The notes: generated by a model from the sequence alone, not told the origin. Shown: positions 7,927 to 16,005, counted from the first letter of the stretch. The stretch: DNA of 36,649 nt from Pseudomonadota bacterium (GCA_023436825.1 JAEZHS010000028.1:1-36649), one strand, 5' to 3'. Made by a program: numbers and translations.

Positions 7927-9480
7927 ATGGCCACGCTCGCCACGACCGCCAACCCGCGCCTCGACACGCGCCGGCCGATCGCCATCGCCGTGATGGCGAT
8001 GGGCGGACAGGGCGGCGGCGTGCTGGTCGACTGGATCGTGGAACTGGCGGAGCGCCAGGGGTGGCTGGCGCAATCGACCTCCGTGCCGGGCGTCGCCCAG
8101 CGCACGGGCGCCACCATCTACTACGTCGAGATCATCGCCTCGGACGGATCGGGCCGGCGTCCCGTGCTGTCGCTGATGCCGGTGCCGGGCGAGGTCGACA
8201 TCGTGATCGGCGCCGAGCTGATGGAAGCGGGACGCGCCATGCAGCGCGGCCTGGTCTCAGCCGATCGTACGACGCTGATCGCCTCGTCCCATCGCGCCTA
8301 TGCGGTCAGCGAGAAGATCGTTCCCGGGGACGGCGCCGGTGATCCCGCCAAGGTCTATGAGGCGGCGCGCGCGTCCAGCAAGCAATTCCTCGCCTTCGAC
8401 ATGGCGGCGATCGCCGAGCAGAGCGAGAGCGTGATCTCGGCCGCGCTGTTCGGAGCGCTTGCAGCGTCGGGAGCTTTGCCGTTTGCGCGTGAGGCCTATG
8501 AAGGCGCCATCCGGGAAGCCGGTCTCGGCGTCGACGCGAGCTTGCGGGCCTTCGGTCGCGCCTACGATGCGGCGATCACCGAACTGTGTGCGCCGACGCC
8601 ACCGCCGCTTACCGGTGCGACACTCAAGCGTTTTCCCGAACTGCAGACGATCGGCGACGCCGCCTTCGATGCGCTGGTCGAGCGCGCGCGCCGCGAGTTC
8701 CCGGAGCCGGCGCATCGCATGATCGCGGCGGGTCTCGCACGCGTCGTCGACTTCCAGGACGTGGCCTACGGCGTGGAGTATCTCGACCGCCTGAAGCCGT
8801 TTGCCGATATCGAGCTCGGTGCGGCCGACTGCCCGCTGACCGAGGCCGCGGCCAAGCAGATCGCGCGCGCCATGGCTTATGACGACGTGATCCGCGTTGC
8901 CGATCTCAAGACCCGCGGCAGCCGCTTCGCGCGCGTGCGCGATGACGTCGCCGCCCGGCCCGACCAGATCGTCTATGCCACGGAGTTCATGCATCCGCGC
9001 ATGGAAGAGGTCTGTGGGACGCTGCCGGCCGGACTCGGTCGCTGGATCGAAGCCAGTCCTGGCGTGATGGCGGTGCTGCGGCGCGTCGTCGATCGCGGGC
9101 GGCGGGTGCAGACCGGCACCATCGGCTGGTTCCTGCCTCTTTATATATTGGCGGGCTTCAAGCGCTTCCGGCGCGGCACATTGCGCCACCAGCGCGAGAC
9201 GGCGCACATGCGGGCTTGGCTCGACCAGGCGTTGAAGGCCGCGCGGCGCAACGTGCCGCTCGGTGTGGAGCTCCTCGAGGCGCGTCGGCTGGTCAAAGGC
9301 TATTCCGACACCCACGACAGAGGCGAGGGCAGATTCTCGCGGCTGATGGCGATGGCCGCCCGGCTGGAAGGCCGCGCCGATGCCGCCGACTGGGTGCGCC
9401 GACTCCGGCAGTCGGCGCTGGCCGACGCCGAGGGCCGTGCCCTCGACGACACCATCAAGACAATCGAGAGCTTCCTATGA
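7927..9480 (+). CDS. IorB-like indolepyruvate oxidoreductase beta subunit with C-terminal extension
   Basis: The 517-residue protein combines the gamma-type domain of 2-oxoacid oxidoreductases with a long C-terminal half. The N-terminal domain (about 15-200) has the GGQGGGVL loop near 26-33 and the PGVAQRTGAT segment typical of IorB, which is about 200 residues in archaea. The remaining 300 residues match my recollection of the DUF6537 domain found in proteobacterial IorB-like proteins. The ATG at 7927 was preferred over upstream in-frame codons that lie inside the iorA-like gene. Together with its partner it would oxidatively decarboxylate an aryl-pyruvate. Its stop overlaps the Rieske alpha start (ATGA), tying the two activities into one transcript. 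Confidence 0.82.
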   Translation: MATLATTANPRLDTRRPIAIAVMAMGGQGGGVLVDWIVELAERQGWLAQSTSVPGVAQRTGATIYYVEIIASDGSGRRPVLSLMPVPGEVDIVIGAELMEAGRAMQRGLVSADRTTLIASSHRAYAVSEKIVPGDGAGDPAKVYEAARASSKQFLAFDMAAIAEQSESVISAALFGALAASGALPFAREAYEGAIREAGLGVDASLRAFGRAYDAAITELCAPTPPPLTGATLKRFPELQTIGDAAFDALVERARREFPEPAHRMIAAGLARVVDFQDVAYGVEYLDRLKPFADIELGAADCPLTEAAAKQIARAMAYDDVIRVADLKTRGSRFARVRDDVAARPDQIVYATEFMHPRMEEVCGTLPAGLGRWIEASPGVMAVLRRVVDRGRRVQTGTIGWFLPLYILAGFKRFRRGTLRHQRETAHMRAWLDQALKAARRNVPLGVELLEARRLVKGYSDTHDRGEGRFSRLMAMAARLEGRADAADWVRRLRQSALADAEGRALDDTIKTIESFL

Positions 9481-10793
9481 TCGGCAAGTACCGCGGCAAC
9501 CGGCAGGCCCTCGCGTCCCTGGTGCGCGAGACCGAGGTCCATCGCGACCTCTATCTCGACCAGGAGCTGTTCGAGCTGGAGATGGAGCATCTCTTCGCCA
9601 ACACCTGGATCTATGTTGGCCATGAGAGCCAGGTGGCGAAGGTCGGAGACTATTACGCCACAACGATCGGCGCGCAGCCCGTCATCATGGTGCGCAGCGC
9701 CGAGGACAGCATAAACGTCTTCTACAATCGCTGCCCGCACAAGGGCACGCGCCTCACCGGCGAGGCCTGTGGCAACACCGGACGCTTCTTCCGCTGCCCT
9801 TATCATGCCTGGACCTTCCGCCTCGACGGCAGCCTGGCCGGCATTCCGCTGAAGAGCGGCTACGACAATACGGGCTTCGCCGAGAGCCACGGCGCACGCG
9901 GCATGACGGCGGTGCGCCACGTCCACAATTATCGCGGCTTCGTCTTCGGCAAGCTGTCCGATGTCGGGCCCGACTTCGACGAGTTCTTCGGCGAGGCGCT
10001 GACGAGCCTGGACAACATGATCGACCGATCGCCGGTCGGGAAGCTCGAGGTCGCGGGCGGCGTGCTGCGCTACATGCACGACTGCAACTGGAAAATGCTG
10101 GTCGAGAACCAGACCGACACCTGCCATCCCATGATCGCCCATCAGTCGTCGGCCGGCACGGCGATCGACGTGTGGAAGGCGGCTCCCGAGGGCACCAGGA
10201 AGCCGATGGCGGTCGAGATCTACGCGCCGTTCATGAGCTCCTATGAGTTCTTCCAGACCATGGGCATCCGCATCTGGGACAATGGCCACGGCCATACCGG
10301 CGTATCGCACTCCATCCATTCCGACTATTCGGCGATTCCGGGCTACTTCGAGCAGATGACGGCGGCCTATGGCGAGGCGCGCGCCAAGGCGATCCTGGGC
10401 GAGAGCCGGCACAACACCGTCTACTTCCCCAATGTGATGCTGAAGGGGCCGATCCAGCTGCTGCGCATCTTCAAGCCGGTCGCGGCCAACAAGACGCTGG
10501 TCGAGAGCTGGACGTTCCGCCTGGTCGGCGCGCCCGACATGCTGCTGGAACGCACGGTGATGTACAACAGGCTGGTCAATGCACCGACCTCGATCGTGGG
10601 TCATGACGATCTCGAAGTCTACGAGCGCGCCCAGGCAGGGCTGGCCAGCAACGGCAACGAATGGGTCAACATTCAGCGCCTCTACTCGGCCGACGAGCCG
10701 GGGCAGCGCAACGTCGTGATCGACGGCACATCGGAATGGCAGATGCGCAACCAGTTCCGCGCCTGGACGAAATTCATGACCATGAGTCTCTGA
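9477..10793 (+). CDS. Rieske aromatic ring-hydroxylating dioxygenase, alpha subunit
   Basis: The 438-residue catalytic subunit has an N-terminal Rieske [2Fe-2S] domain with C86-x-H88 and C107-x2-H110, the clusters reading CPHKG and CPYHAW. The C-terminal mononuclear iron domain carries N211, D214, H217 and H222 in a DTCHPMIAH block, where the last three would supply the bridging acid and the iron-binding His pair. Such enzymes add O2 to an aromatic substrate using electrons from a reductase or ferredoxin. No reductase or ferredoxin gene is visible in the operon. The beta subunit follows 91 bases later, after a palindromic repeat. The IadD subunit of indole-3-acetate dioxygenase belongs to the same family; the substrate here is unproven. 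Confidence 0.92.
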   Translation: MIGKYRGNRQALASLVRETEVHRDLYLDQELFELEMEHLFANTWIYVGHESQVAKVGDYYATTIGAQPVIMVRSAEDSINVFYNRCPHKGTRLTGEACGNTGRFFRCPYHAWTFRLDGSLAGIPLKSGYDNTGFAESHGARGMTAVRHVHNYRGFVFGKLSDVGPDFDEFFGEALTSLDNMIDRSPVGKLEVAGGVLRYMHDCNWKMLVENQTDTCHPMIAHQSSAGTAIDVWKAAPEGTRKPMAVEIYAPFMSSYEFFQTMGIRIWDNGHGHTGVSHSIHSDYSAIPGYFEQMTAAYGEARAKAILGESRHNTVYFPNVMLKGPIQLLRIFKPVAANKTLVESWTFRLVGAPDMLLERTVMYNRLVNAPTSIVGHDDLEVYERAQAGLASNGNEWVNIQRLYSADEPGQRNVVIDGTSEWQMRNQFRAWTKFMTMSL

Positions 10794-10807
10794 TGGTTGA
10801 CACAGAT

Positions 10808-10873
10808 GTCATCCCGAGCGCAGCGAGGGACCTTTCCCGTTGCCTAAAGGCCCCCCGCTTTGCTCGGGGTGAC
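10808..10873. repeat. Palindromic REP-like repeat, copy 1
   Basis: The 66-bp element fills most of the gap between the oxygenase alpha and beta genes. The left arm is 10808-10835 and the right arm 10846-10873; they match at 23 of 28 positions and most mismatches allow G-U pairing, with a 10-base loop. It begins GTCATCCCGAGC and ends GGGGTGAC. Its outer sequence is shared with copy 2, so it is a mobile or dispersed repeat family rather than a local terminator. Right after it lies AGAGGT, a likely ribosome site for the beta gene. Confidence 0.85.
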
Positions 10874-10884
10874 AGAGGTCGCTC

Positions 10885-11370
10885 GTGACTTTCGTGCCCA
10901 CCAACCAGCAGTTGATCGACTTCGTCGTGCGCGAGGCGCGGCTTCTGGACCAGCAGCGCCTCGACGACTGGCTCGATCTCTTCACCGAGGACGGCCACTA
11001 CTGGATGCCCGTCGAATGGGGCCAGACCGATCCCCGGCTGACCACCTCGCTGATGTACGAGGACAAGCTGCTGCTGAAGATCCGCGTCGACCGCCTGAAG
11101 GGCAAGGCGACCTACAGCCAGAGTCCCAAGAGCCGATGCCATCACGTGTTGCAGTCGCCGCAGGTCGACGAGCGCGACGATGGCGAGCGGCGTTACGTGA
11201 CCTGGACGCCGCTGCACTACGTCGAAAGCCGCGCCGACGAGCAGACGCTCTATGCCGCGTGGGCGACGCACCATCTCACCGTGGTCGACGATGTGATCAG
11301 GATTCGGCTCAAGCGCGTCGATCTCGTCAACTGCGATGCTGCGCTGGGCAGCATCCAGCTTTTTGTGTGA
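10885..11370 (+). CDS. Aromatic ring-hydroxylating dioxygenase, beta subunit
   Basis: The 161-residue protein has the NTF2-like cone fold of ring-hydroxylating dioxygenase small subunits and would form an alpha3beta3 complex with the preceding gene product. Recognisable features are the early helix EARLLDQQRLDDWLDLFTED, the aromatic GHYWMPVE strand and the later SRCHHVL segment. The start is GTG, supported by AGAGGT a few bases upstream. The length is normal for the family (about 160-180). The subunit is structural and does not hold iron. It is cut off from its alpha gene by repeat copy 1 and from the thiolase-like gene by repeat copy 2. Confidence 0.9.
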   Translation: MTFVPTNQQLIDFVVREARLLDQQRLDDWLDLFTEDGHYWMPVEWGQTDPRLTTSLMYEDKLLLKIRVDRLKGKATYSQSPKSRCHHVLQSPQVDERDDGERRYVTWTPLHYVESRADEQTLYAAWATHHLTVVDDVIRIRLKRVDLVNCDAALGSIQLFV

Positions 11371-11393
11371 GCGGCGGCATATGGCTGAAACCT

Positions 11394-11512
11394 GTCATCC
11401 CGAGCGAAGCCGCCCGAAGGGCGGCGTAGTCGAGGGACCTGTTCTCGTCGATGCATCGTCCGAACAGGTCCCTCCACTGCGCCTCGCTGCGCTCGGCTTC
11501 GGTCGGGATGAC
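11394..11512. repeat. Palindromic REP-like repeat, copy 2 (119 bp)
   Basis: A long imperfect palindrome occupies nearly the whole gap between the oxygenase beta gene and the thiolase-like gene. Arms 11394-11444 and 11462-11512 match at 43 of 51 positions. The 17-base loop contains the perfect palindrome GATGCATC. The ends GTCATCCCGA and TCGGGATGAC are those of copy 1 in both orientations, and the motif GAGGGACCT recurs in both. As RNA it would fold into a very stable hairpin, and its right end lies five bases before the next start codon. Confidence 0.88.
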
Positions 11513-11517
11513 GAGTC

Positions 11518-12693
11518 ATGAGCACCCGCAGGCAACCCTACGACGGCGTCGTCGTGGCCGCACCCGTCACGGTTCCCTATCGCCGCTATTCGACCAACAC
11601 GGCGCACTGGTGGGTCGGCCGTGCGGTGCGTGAGGTGGTCAAGACGGCAGGCCTCAAGAGCGCCGACATCGACGGTCTTTCACTCTCGAGCTTCACCGTC
11701 GGCCCCGACACCGCGGTCGGCCTGACCCAGCACCTGGGTCTGTCACCGCGCTGGCTCGATCACGTGCCGCTGGGCGGCGCCAGCGGGGTCGTGGCGCTGC
11801 GCCGGGCGGCGCGCGCCGTGCAGTGCGGCGATGCCGAGTTCGTGGTCTGCGTCGCCGGCGACACCAACCAGGTCGATTCGTTCCGCCGCATGCTGTCGAC
11901 CTTCTCGCGTTTCGCGCAGGACGCCGTCTATCCCTACGGCTCGGGCGGGCCCAATTCGGGCTTCGCGCTGATCACGCGCAACTACATGAAGCATTACGGC
12001 GCCACGCGCGAGGATTTCGGCAAGATCTGCGTCGCCCAACGCGACAATGCGCTGAAATTTCCCTACGCGTTGATGAAGAAGCCGCTGACGCTCGACGAGT
12101 ATCTCGGCGCCCGCGCCATCTCCGATCCCATCCATCTGTTCGACTGCGTCATGCCCTGCGCCGGCGCCGAGGCCTTCCTGGTCTGCCGCGAGGACGTGGC
12201 GCGCTCTCTGGGCCTTCAGTCGGCGCGGCTGCTGGCTACCATCGAGCGGCACAATGCCTTCCCGGACGACCCGATCCAGTATCGCGGCGGTTGGGCGCTC
12301 GACATCGACGAGTTTTATGCCATGGCGGGCTTGACCGCGGACGACGTGGATTTCGTGCAGACATACGACGACTACCCGGTGATCTGCATGATGCAGATGG
12401 AAGATCTCGGCTTCTGCGGCAAGGGCGAGGGGCCCGAGTTCGTCCGCTCGCATACGCTGACGGCCGACGGCACGTTCCCGCATAACGTCTCGGGCGGCCA
12501 GCTCTCGGTCGGACAGGCCGGCGCGGCCGGCGGCTTTCTCGGCCTGGTCGAAGCCGTGCGCCAGCTCACGGGCGCGACGCTCGGTGCGGCGGTGCCCGAC
12601 GCCGAGATCGGGCTGGTCTCGGGCTTCGGCATGATCACCTACGACCGCGGTCTGGCGAGCGGCGCCGCGCTGCTGGCGGGAGGCAACGCATGA
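11518..12693 (+). CDS. Thiolase-fold (SCP-x/lipid-transfer type) protein lacking catalytic Cys and His
   Basis: The 391-residue protein has the two-domain thiolase fold of the SCP-x/lipid-transfer group, but the catalytic residues are gone. The nucleophile loop reads GGASG at 86-90 without Cys. The motif that has GHP in thiolases is SVGQAGAAGG at 330-339, with Gln for His. The C-terminal CxG loop is replaced by SGFGMITYD. Tyr283 and Tyr286 lie in the QTYDDYP segment before a conserved MEDLGFCGKGEG block. Family members lacking Cys include Ltp2, which with a DUF35 partner performs retro-aldol cleavage of steroid side-chain CoA thioesters. The next gene encodes a DUF35 domain and overlaps by four bases, so a lyase-type role, not a thiolytic one, is my preferred reading. 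Confidence 0.82.
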   Translation: MSTRRQPYDGVVVAAPVTVPYRRYSTNTAHWWVGRAVREVVKTAGLKSADIDGLSLSSFTVGPDTAVGLTQHLGLSPRWLDHVPLGGASGVVALRRAARAVQCGDAEFVVCVAGDTNQVDSFRRMLSTFSRFAQDAVYPYGSGGPNSGFALITRNYMKHYGATREDFGKICVAQRDNALKFPYALMKKPLTLDEYLGARAISDPIHLFDCVMPCAGAEAFLVCREDVARSLGLQSARLLATIERHNAFPDDPIQYRGGWALDIDEFYAMAGLTADDVDFVQTYDDYPVICMMQMEDLGFCGKGEGPEFVRSHTLTADGTFPHNVSGGQLSVGQAGAAGGFLGLVEAVRQLTGATLGAAVPDAEIGLVSGFGMITYDRGLASGAALLAGGNA

Positions 12694-13931
12694 CCGAGCC
12701 GCTGGTGCGCCCCAAGCGCAAGAACCCGCTCAAGAAGACACGCGTTCCGCTGCTGCCGCAGGGCGTCCGCAGCCGCACCGCGCTCGGTCTGACCGAAGCT
12801 GCCGCCGAAGGCCGCTTCCGCCTGCAGGTCTGTGCCGATTGCGACGCGGTGATCTATCCACCGCGCGATGCCTGTCCGCGCTGCCTGTCCGCGAGGTTGC
12901 CGTTCCGCGACGTCGACAATCGCGGCACCTTGCTGGTCGAGACCACCATCCGCACCTCGACGGACGTTTATTTCCGCGAGCGCATGCCGTGGCGCATCGG
13001 CACGGTGCAGCTCGATGCCGGTCCGTCGATCGTGGCGCATCTGCACGGCGACCTGCGCGAGGGCGAGCGGACGCGACTGCAATTGAAGATCGACAAGTCG
13101 GGTCAGGCCATCGCCATGGCGCTGCCCGCGGAGGACACCCCGAACATGGCCGACGACCCGCAGTGGCGCGAACTCACCTGCGATCCCAAGTTCCGCCGCG
13201 TGCTGATCACCGACGGCCGCACCGCCGTCGGCCAGGCGCTGGCCGAGGCCTGCTCCAAGGCGGGCGCCAGCGTGGTCTTCGTCGGCGTCGCCGATCCCTG
13301 GAAGCCGTTTCCCGGCGAGGAGAAGCTGAAGAAGCTCGAGCGCGTGGAGATCGTGGCGCTCGATCTCACCGACACGATCTCGGTCAACGAGTGCGCCGGC
13401 GAGTACGCCCCGCGTGTCGACATCCTGATCAACACTGCTGAATACGTGCGCACCGGCGGCATCATCGAACGCAAGGGCCTCACTGTTGCGCGCGAGGAGC
13501 TGGAGGTGCGCTATTTCGGCCTCACACGGCTCGCCCAGAGTTTTGGACCGGTCCTGCGCGCACGCGGCGCCGATGGCGTCAATTCGGCGGCGGCCTTCGT
13601 CAACCTGCTGTCGGTCTACGCGCTGGCGAACTGGCCGGCCTACGGCGCCTTCTCGGCGACCGAGGCGGCGTGCCTGTCGGCGGCGCAGTCGCTGCGCGCC
13701 GAACTGCGGCCGGGCGGCGTCAAGGTGCTGAACGTCTTCTTCGGCCCGCTCGAGACCGAATGGTACCAGGCGGTGCCGCCGCCCAAGGTCGCGCCGTCGG
13801 CGCTGGCCAATGCGACCGTGCGCGCGCTGCAGCAGGGGCTGGAGGACGTTTTCGTAGGCGACATCGCCGAGGACATCCGCGCGCGCCTGGCCGTCAGTCC
13901 CAAGGCGCTCGAGCGCGAGCTCGGCTCATGA
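12690..13931 (+). CDS. DUF35 Zn-ribbon/OB-fold protein fused to a degenerate SDR domain
   Basis: The 413-residue protein joins two domains. Residues 1 to about 150 are a DUF35 rubredoxin-like Zn-ribbon (C48, C51, C62, C65) plus OB-fold; such proteins partner with thiolase-fold enzymes. Residues about 168-413 are a short-chain dehydrogenase/reductase fold. Its nucleotide loop is TDGRTAVGQAL (174-184) and the usual NNAG is NTAE (248-251). Ser308 and Tyr318 are in place, but the catalytic Lys of YxxxK is Ser322. The SDR half is therefore probably not an active dehydrogenase and may be structural or bind CoA or nucleotide. The gene overlaps both the thiolase-like gene and the cyclase gene by ATGA, so a stable complex with the former is likely. 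Confidence 0.85.
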   Translation: MTEPLVRPKRKNPLKKTRVPLLPQGVRSRTALGLTEAAAEGRFRLQVCADCDAVIYPPRDACPRCLSARLPFRDVDNRGTLLVETTIRTSTDVYFRERMPWRIGTVQLDAGPSIVAHLHGDLREGERTRLQLKIDKSGQAIAMALPAEDTPNMADDPQWRELTCDPKFRRVLITDGRTAVGQALAEACSKAGASVVFVGVADPWKPFPGEEKLKKLERVEIVALDLTDTISVNECAGEYAPRVDILINTAEYVRTGGIIERKGLTVAREELEVRYFGLTRLAQSFGPVLRARGADGVNSAAAFVNLLSVYALANWPAYGAFSATEAACLSAAQSLRAELRPGGVKVLNVFFGPLETEWYQAVPPPKVAPSALANATVRALQQGLEDVFVGDIAEDIRARLAVSPKALERELGS

Positions 13932-14734
13932 GCAGGAGCATCGATATGGCTTCTACCAACTTGGCGACCTTCGCCGGCGCCATCGCCCAGGGCGACATCG
14001 ACGTCGTCGATCTCACCCATACGCTGACGCCGGAGTTCCCCACCATCGTCATGCCGCCCGAGCTCGGCCAGTGCGCGCCCTTCCGCATGGAGGAGGTGTC
14101 GCGCTACGACGAGCGCGGGTCGGCCTGGTACTGGAACAACATCTCCATGGGTGAGCATACCGGCACGCATTTCGACGCGCCGGTGCACTGGATCTCCGGC
14201 AAGGACCTGCCGCACAACTCCGTCGACACGATCCCGCCCGGCGACTTCATCGCCCCGGCCGTGGTCATCGATATTTCCGGGCAGTCGGCCAGGAATCCCG
14301 ACTACGAGCTCACCGTCGCCGACGTCGAGGCATGGGAGAAGCAGCACGGCCGTATCAAGCCGCGCCACTGGGTGCTGCTGCGCACCGACTGGTCCAAGCG
14401 CTCCGGCCGCGAGTACGTCAATATGCGGGAGGACGGCCAGCACACGCCGGGGCCGTGCCCCGAGGCCGTGCGCTTCCTGGTCGAGGAACGCGACGTGCAT
14501 GGCCTCGGCACCGAGACCATTGGCACCGATGCCGGCCAGGCCTTCCATTTCAACCCGCCGTATCCCGCTCACTATTACATGCATGGCAAGGGCCGCTACG
14601 GCCTGCAGTGCCTGGCCAATCTCGATCTTCTGCCGCCGACAGGGTCGGTGATCCTGGCCGCGCCGCTGAAGATACGTCGCGGCTCGGGCAGTCCCTTGCG
14701 CGTGCTGGCATTGGTGCCGCGGAGTGCCCAGTGA
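13928..14734 (+). CDS. Cyclase-family metal-dependent hydrolase (isatin hydrolase/kynurenine formamidase-like)
   Basis: The 268-residue protein carries the family motif HTGTHFDAPVH at 77-87, with H81, D83 and H87 as likely metal ligands. The family includes kynurenine formamidase and Mn-dependent isatin hydrolase, which open amide bonds. The rest of the fold matches: DLTHTLTPEFP near 28-38 and the GTDAGQAFHFNPPYP block near 199-213. Length is typical (about 260). The start was set at the ATG that overlaps the stop of the DUF35-SDR gene; a second in-frame ATG lies six codons later. In this operon it would suit opening of a cyclic ketone/amide such as isatin, but another lactam, lactone or formamide is possible. 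Confidence 0.85.
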   Translation: MSRSIDMASTNLATFAGAIAQGDIDVVDLTHTLTPEFPTIVMPPELGQCAPFRMEEVSRYDERGSAWYWNNISMGEHTGTHFDAPVHWISGKDLPHNSVDTIPPGDFIAPAVVIDISGQSARNPDYELTVADVEAWEKQHGRIKPRHWVLLRTDWSKRSGREYVNMREDGQHTPGPCPEAVRFLVEERDVHGLGTETIGTDAGQAFHFNPPYPAHYYMHGKGRYGLQCLANLDLLPPTGSVILAAPLKIRRGSGSPLRVLALVPRSAQ

Positions 14735-15459
14735 CCGACGCCACCGCCATCGTGACGGGCGCCAGCGGCGGCATCGGGGCGGCGATCGCCAGGGCGATGC
14801 TCGAGCGCGGCTATCGTGTCGTGTCGCTGGCGCTCGACAAGCCCGGCTGGTCGCACCCGCATCTGGAAAGCCGCGCCGTCGACCTGTTCGATGCCGAGGC
14901 AACGGCAGAGATCGCGAAGGAAGTCGCGCGCGACCGCAGGATCACGCACATCGTCCATAACGCCGGAGTGATCCGGCCCAATCCCGTCGATCAGGCGAGA
15001 GCGGGCGACATCGCGGCCCTGGCCCAGCTTCATCTCGGCGCACCGTTGACGCTGCTGTCGGCCGTGCTGCCCGGCATGAAAGAGTCGGGTTTTGGCCGCG
15101 TCGTGCTGATCTCCTCGCGCGCGGCGCTGGGTGCGCACGGCCGCACCGCGTATTCGGCGACCAAGGCCGGCATCATCGGCATGGGCCGCACCTGGGCGCT
15201 GGAACTGGCGCCGCACGGCATCACCGTCAACATGGTGGCGCCGGGCCCGATCCAGGGCACGCACATGTTCCACGAGATCGTGCCGGCGGGCAGCGAGCGC
15301 GAGACGGCGCTGGCCAATGCCATCCCCATGAAGCGGCTGGGTCGGCCCGAGGATGTGGCCAACGCCGTGCTTTTCTTCGCCTCGGACGAGGCTTCGTTCG
15401 TCACCGGCCAGGTTCTCTATGTCTGCGGCGGGGCCAGCGTCGGCACTCTTGTGATCTGA
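14731..15459 (+). CDS. Short-chain dehydrogenase/reductase (SDR)
   Basis: The 242-residue classical SDR has the cofactor loop TGASGGIG at 9-16, the HNAG motif, the catalytic Ser in LISSRA and the Tyr-Lys pair in AYSATKAG, so it should be active, unlike the SDR half of the fusion gene two genes upstream. It would oxidise or reduce an alcohol/ketone with NAD(P). The start is GTG, forming a GTGA overlap with the cyclase stop; no ATG lies nearby. It resembles FabG-type and 2,3-dihydro-2,3-dihydroxy dehydrogenases. A role in re-aromatising a cis-diol made by the Rieske oxygenase is possible but not shown. Confidence 0.9.
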   Translation: MTDATAIVTGASGGIGAAIARAMLERGYRVVSLALDKPGWSHPHLESRAVDLFDAEATAEIAKEVARDRRITHIVHNAGVIRPNPVDQARAGDIAALAQLHLGAPLTLLSAVLPGMKESGFGRVVLISSRAALGAHGRTAYSATKAGIIGMGRTWALELAPHGITVNMVAPGPIQGTHMFHEIVPAGSERETALANAIPMKRLGRPEDVANAVLFFASDEASFVTGQVLYVCGGASVGTLVI

Positions 15460-15483
15460 ATGGCGTGATCTGAAGGAATTGCC

Positions 15484-16002
15484 ATGAGCGACGTCATCGT
15501 CAAACCGGCAGCGCCTCGCTCCCGCAACCGCGTGAACGGCGAAATGCCCGTCGAGGGCAAGGGCCATATCGAGCTCAGGCTGTGGCTGCGCATGATCTCC
15601 TGCTCGATGAAAATGGAGAGCATCCTGAGCCAGCGCCTGCGCAAGGAGTTCAAGACCACGATGGCGCGTTTCGACGTGATGTCGCAGCTCGAGCGTTTCC
15701 CCGACGGGCTCACCATGTCGGAGCTGTCGCGCCGGCTGATCGTGTCCAACGGCGCCATCACCGGCCTCGTGGACAAGCTCGCCGCCGCCGGCCTGGTGAC
15801 CCGCCGCGAGGATCCCAAGGACCGCCGCAGCATGATCGTGCGCCTGACCCGCAAGGGCCGCGACAATTTCCTGCGCATGGCGCGGCGGCACGAGGAATGG
15901 GTGGTGTCGATCCTGGGTGAGCTGAGCTCGGAGGCGCAGTCGGAGCTGCTGCAGAACCTGACCTTGCTGCAGCGGAACATCGACTTGCACGGCAGGGGCT
16001 GA
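15484..16002 (+). CDS. MarR-family transcriptional regulator
   Basis: The 172-residue protein has the winged-helix MarR layout: helix pair with SQRLRKEFKTTMARFDVMSQLERFPDGLTMSELSR, recognition helix around SNGAITGLVDKL, and wing TRREDPKDRRSMIVRLT. An extra 30 or so N-terminal residues precede the dimer helix. MarR proteins usually repress catabolic or efflux genes and release DNA on binding an aromatic ligand. It sits inside the operon in the same orientation, 24 bases after the SDR and 3 bases before the opine-type dehydrogenase. It is probably autoregulatory, acting at the promoter near 5706. MarR regulators also control iad and iac auxin-degradation loci. Confidence 0.93.
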   Translation: MSDVIVKPAAPRSRNRVNGEMPVEGKGHIELRLWLRMISCSMKMESILSQRLRKEFKTTMARFDVMSQLERFPDGLTMSELSRRLIVSNGAITGLVDKLAAAGLVTRREDPKDRRSMIVRLTRKGRDNFLRMARRHEEWVVSILGELSSEAQSELLQNLTLLQRNIDLHGRG

Positions 16003-16005
16003 CGC

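Noticed and set aside
10808..11512. CRISPR-like repeats
   Set aside because: The two elements are single long palindromes of different length with no regularly spaced units or spacers.
11394..11512. Intrinsic terminator after the oxygenase beta gene
   Set aside because: There is no U-run, and the sequence is a shared dispersed repeat inside an operon whose genes continue on both sides.
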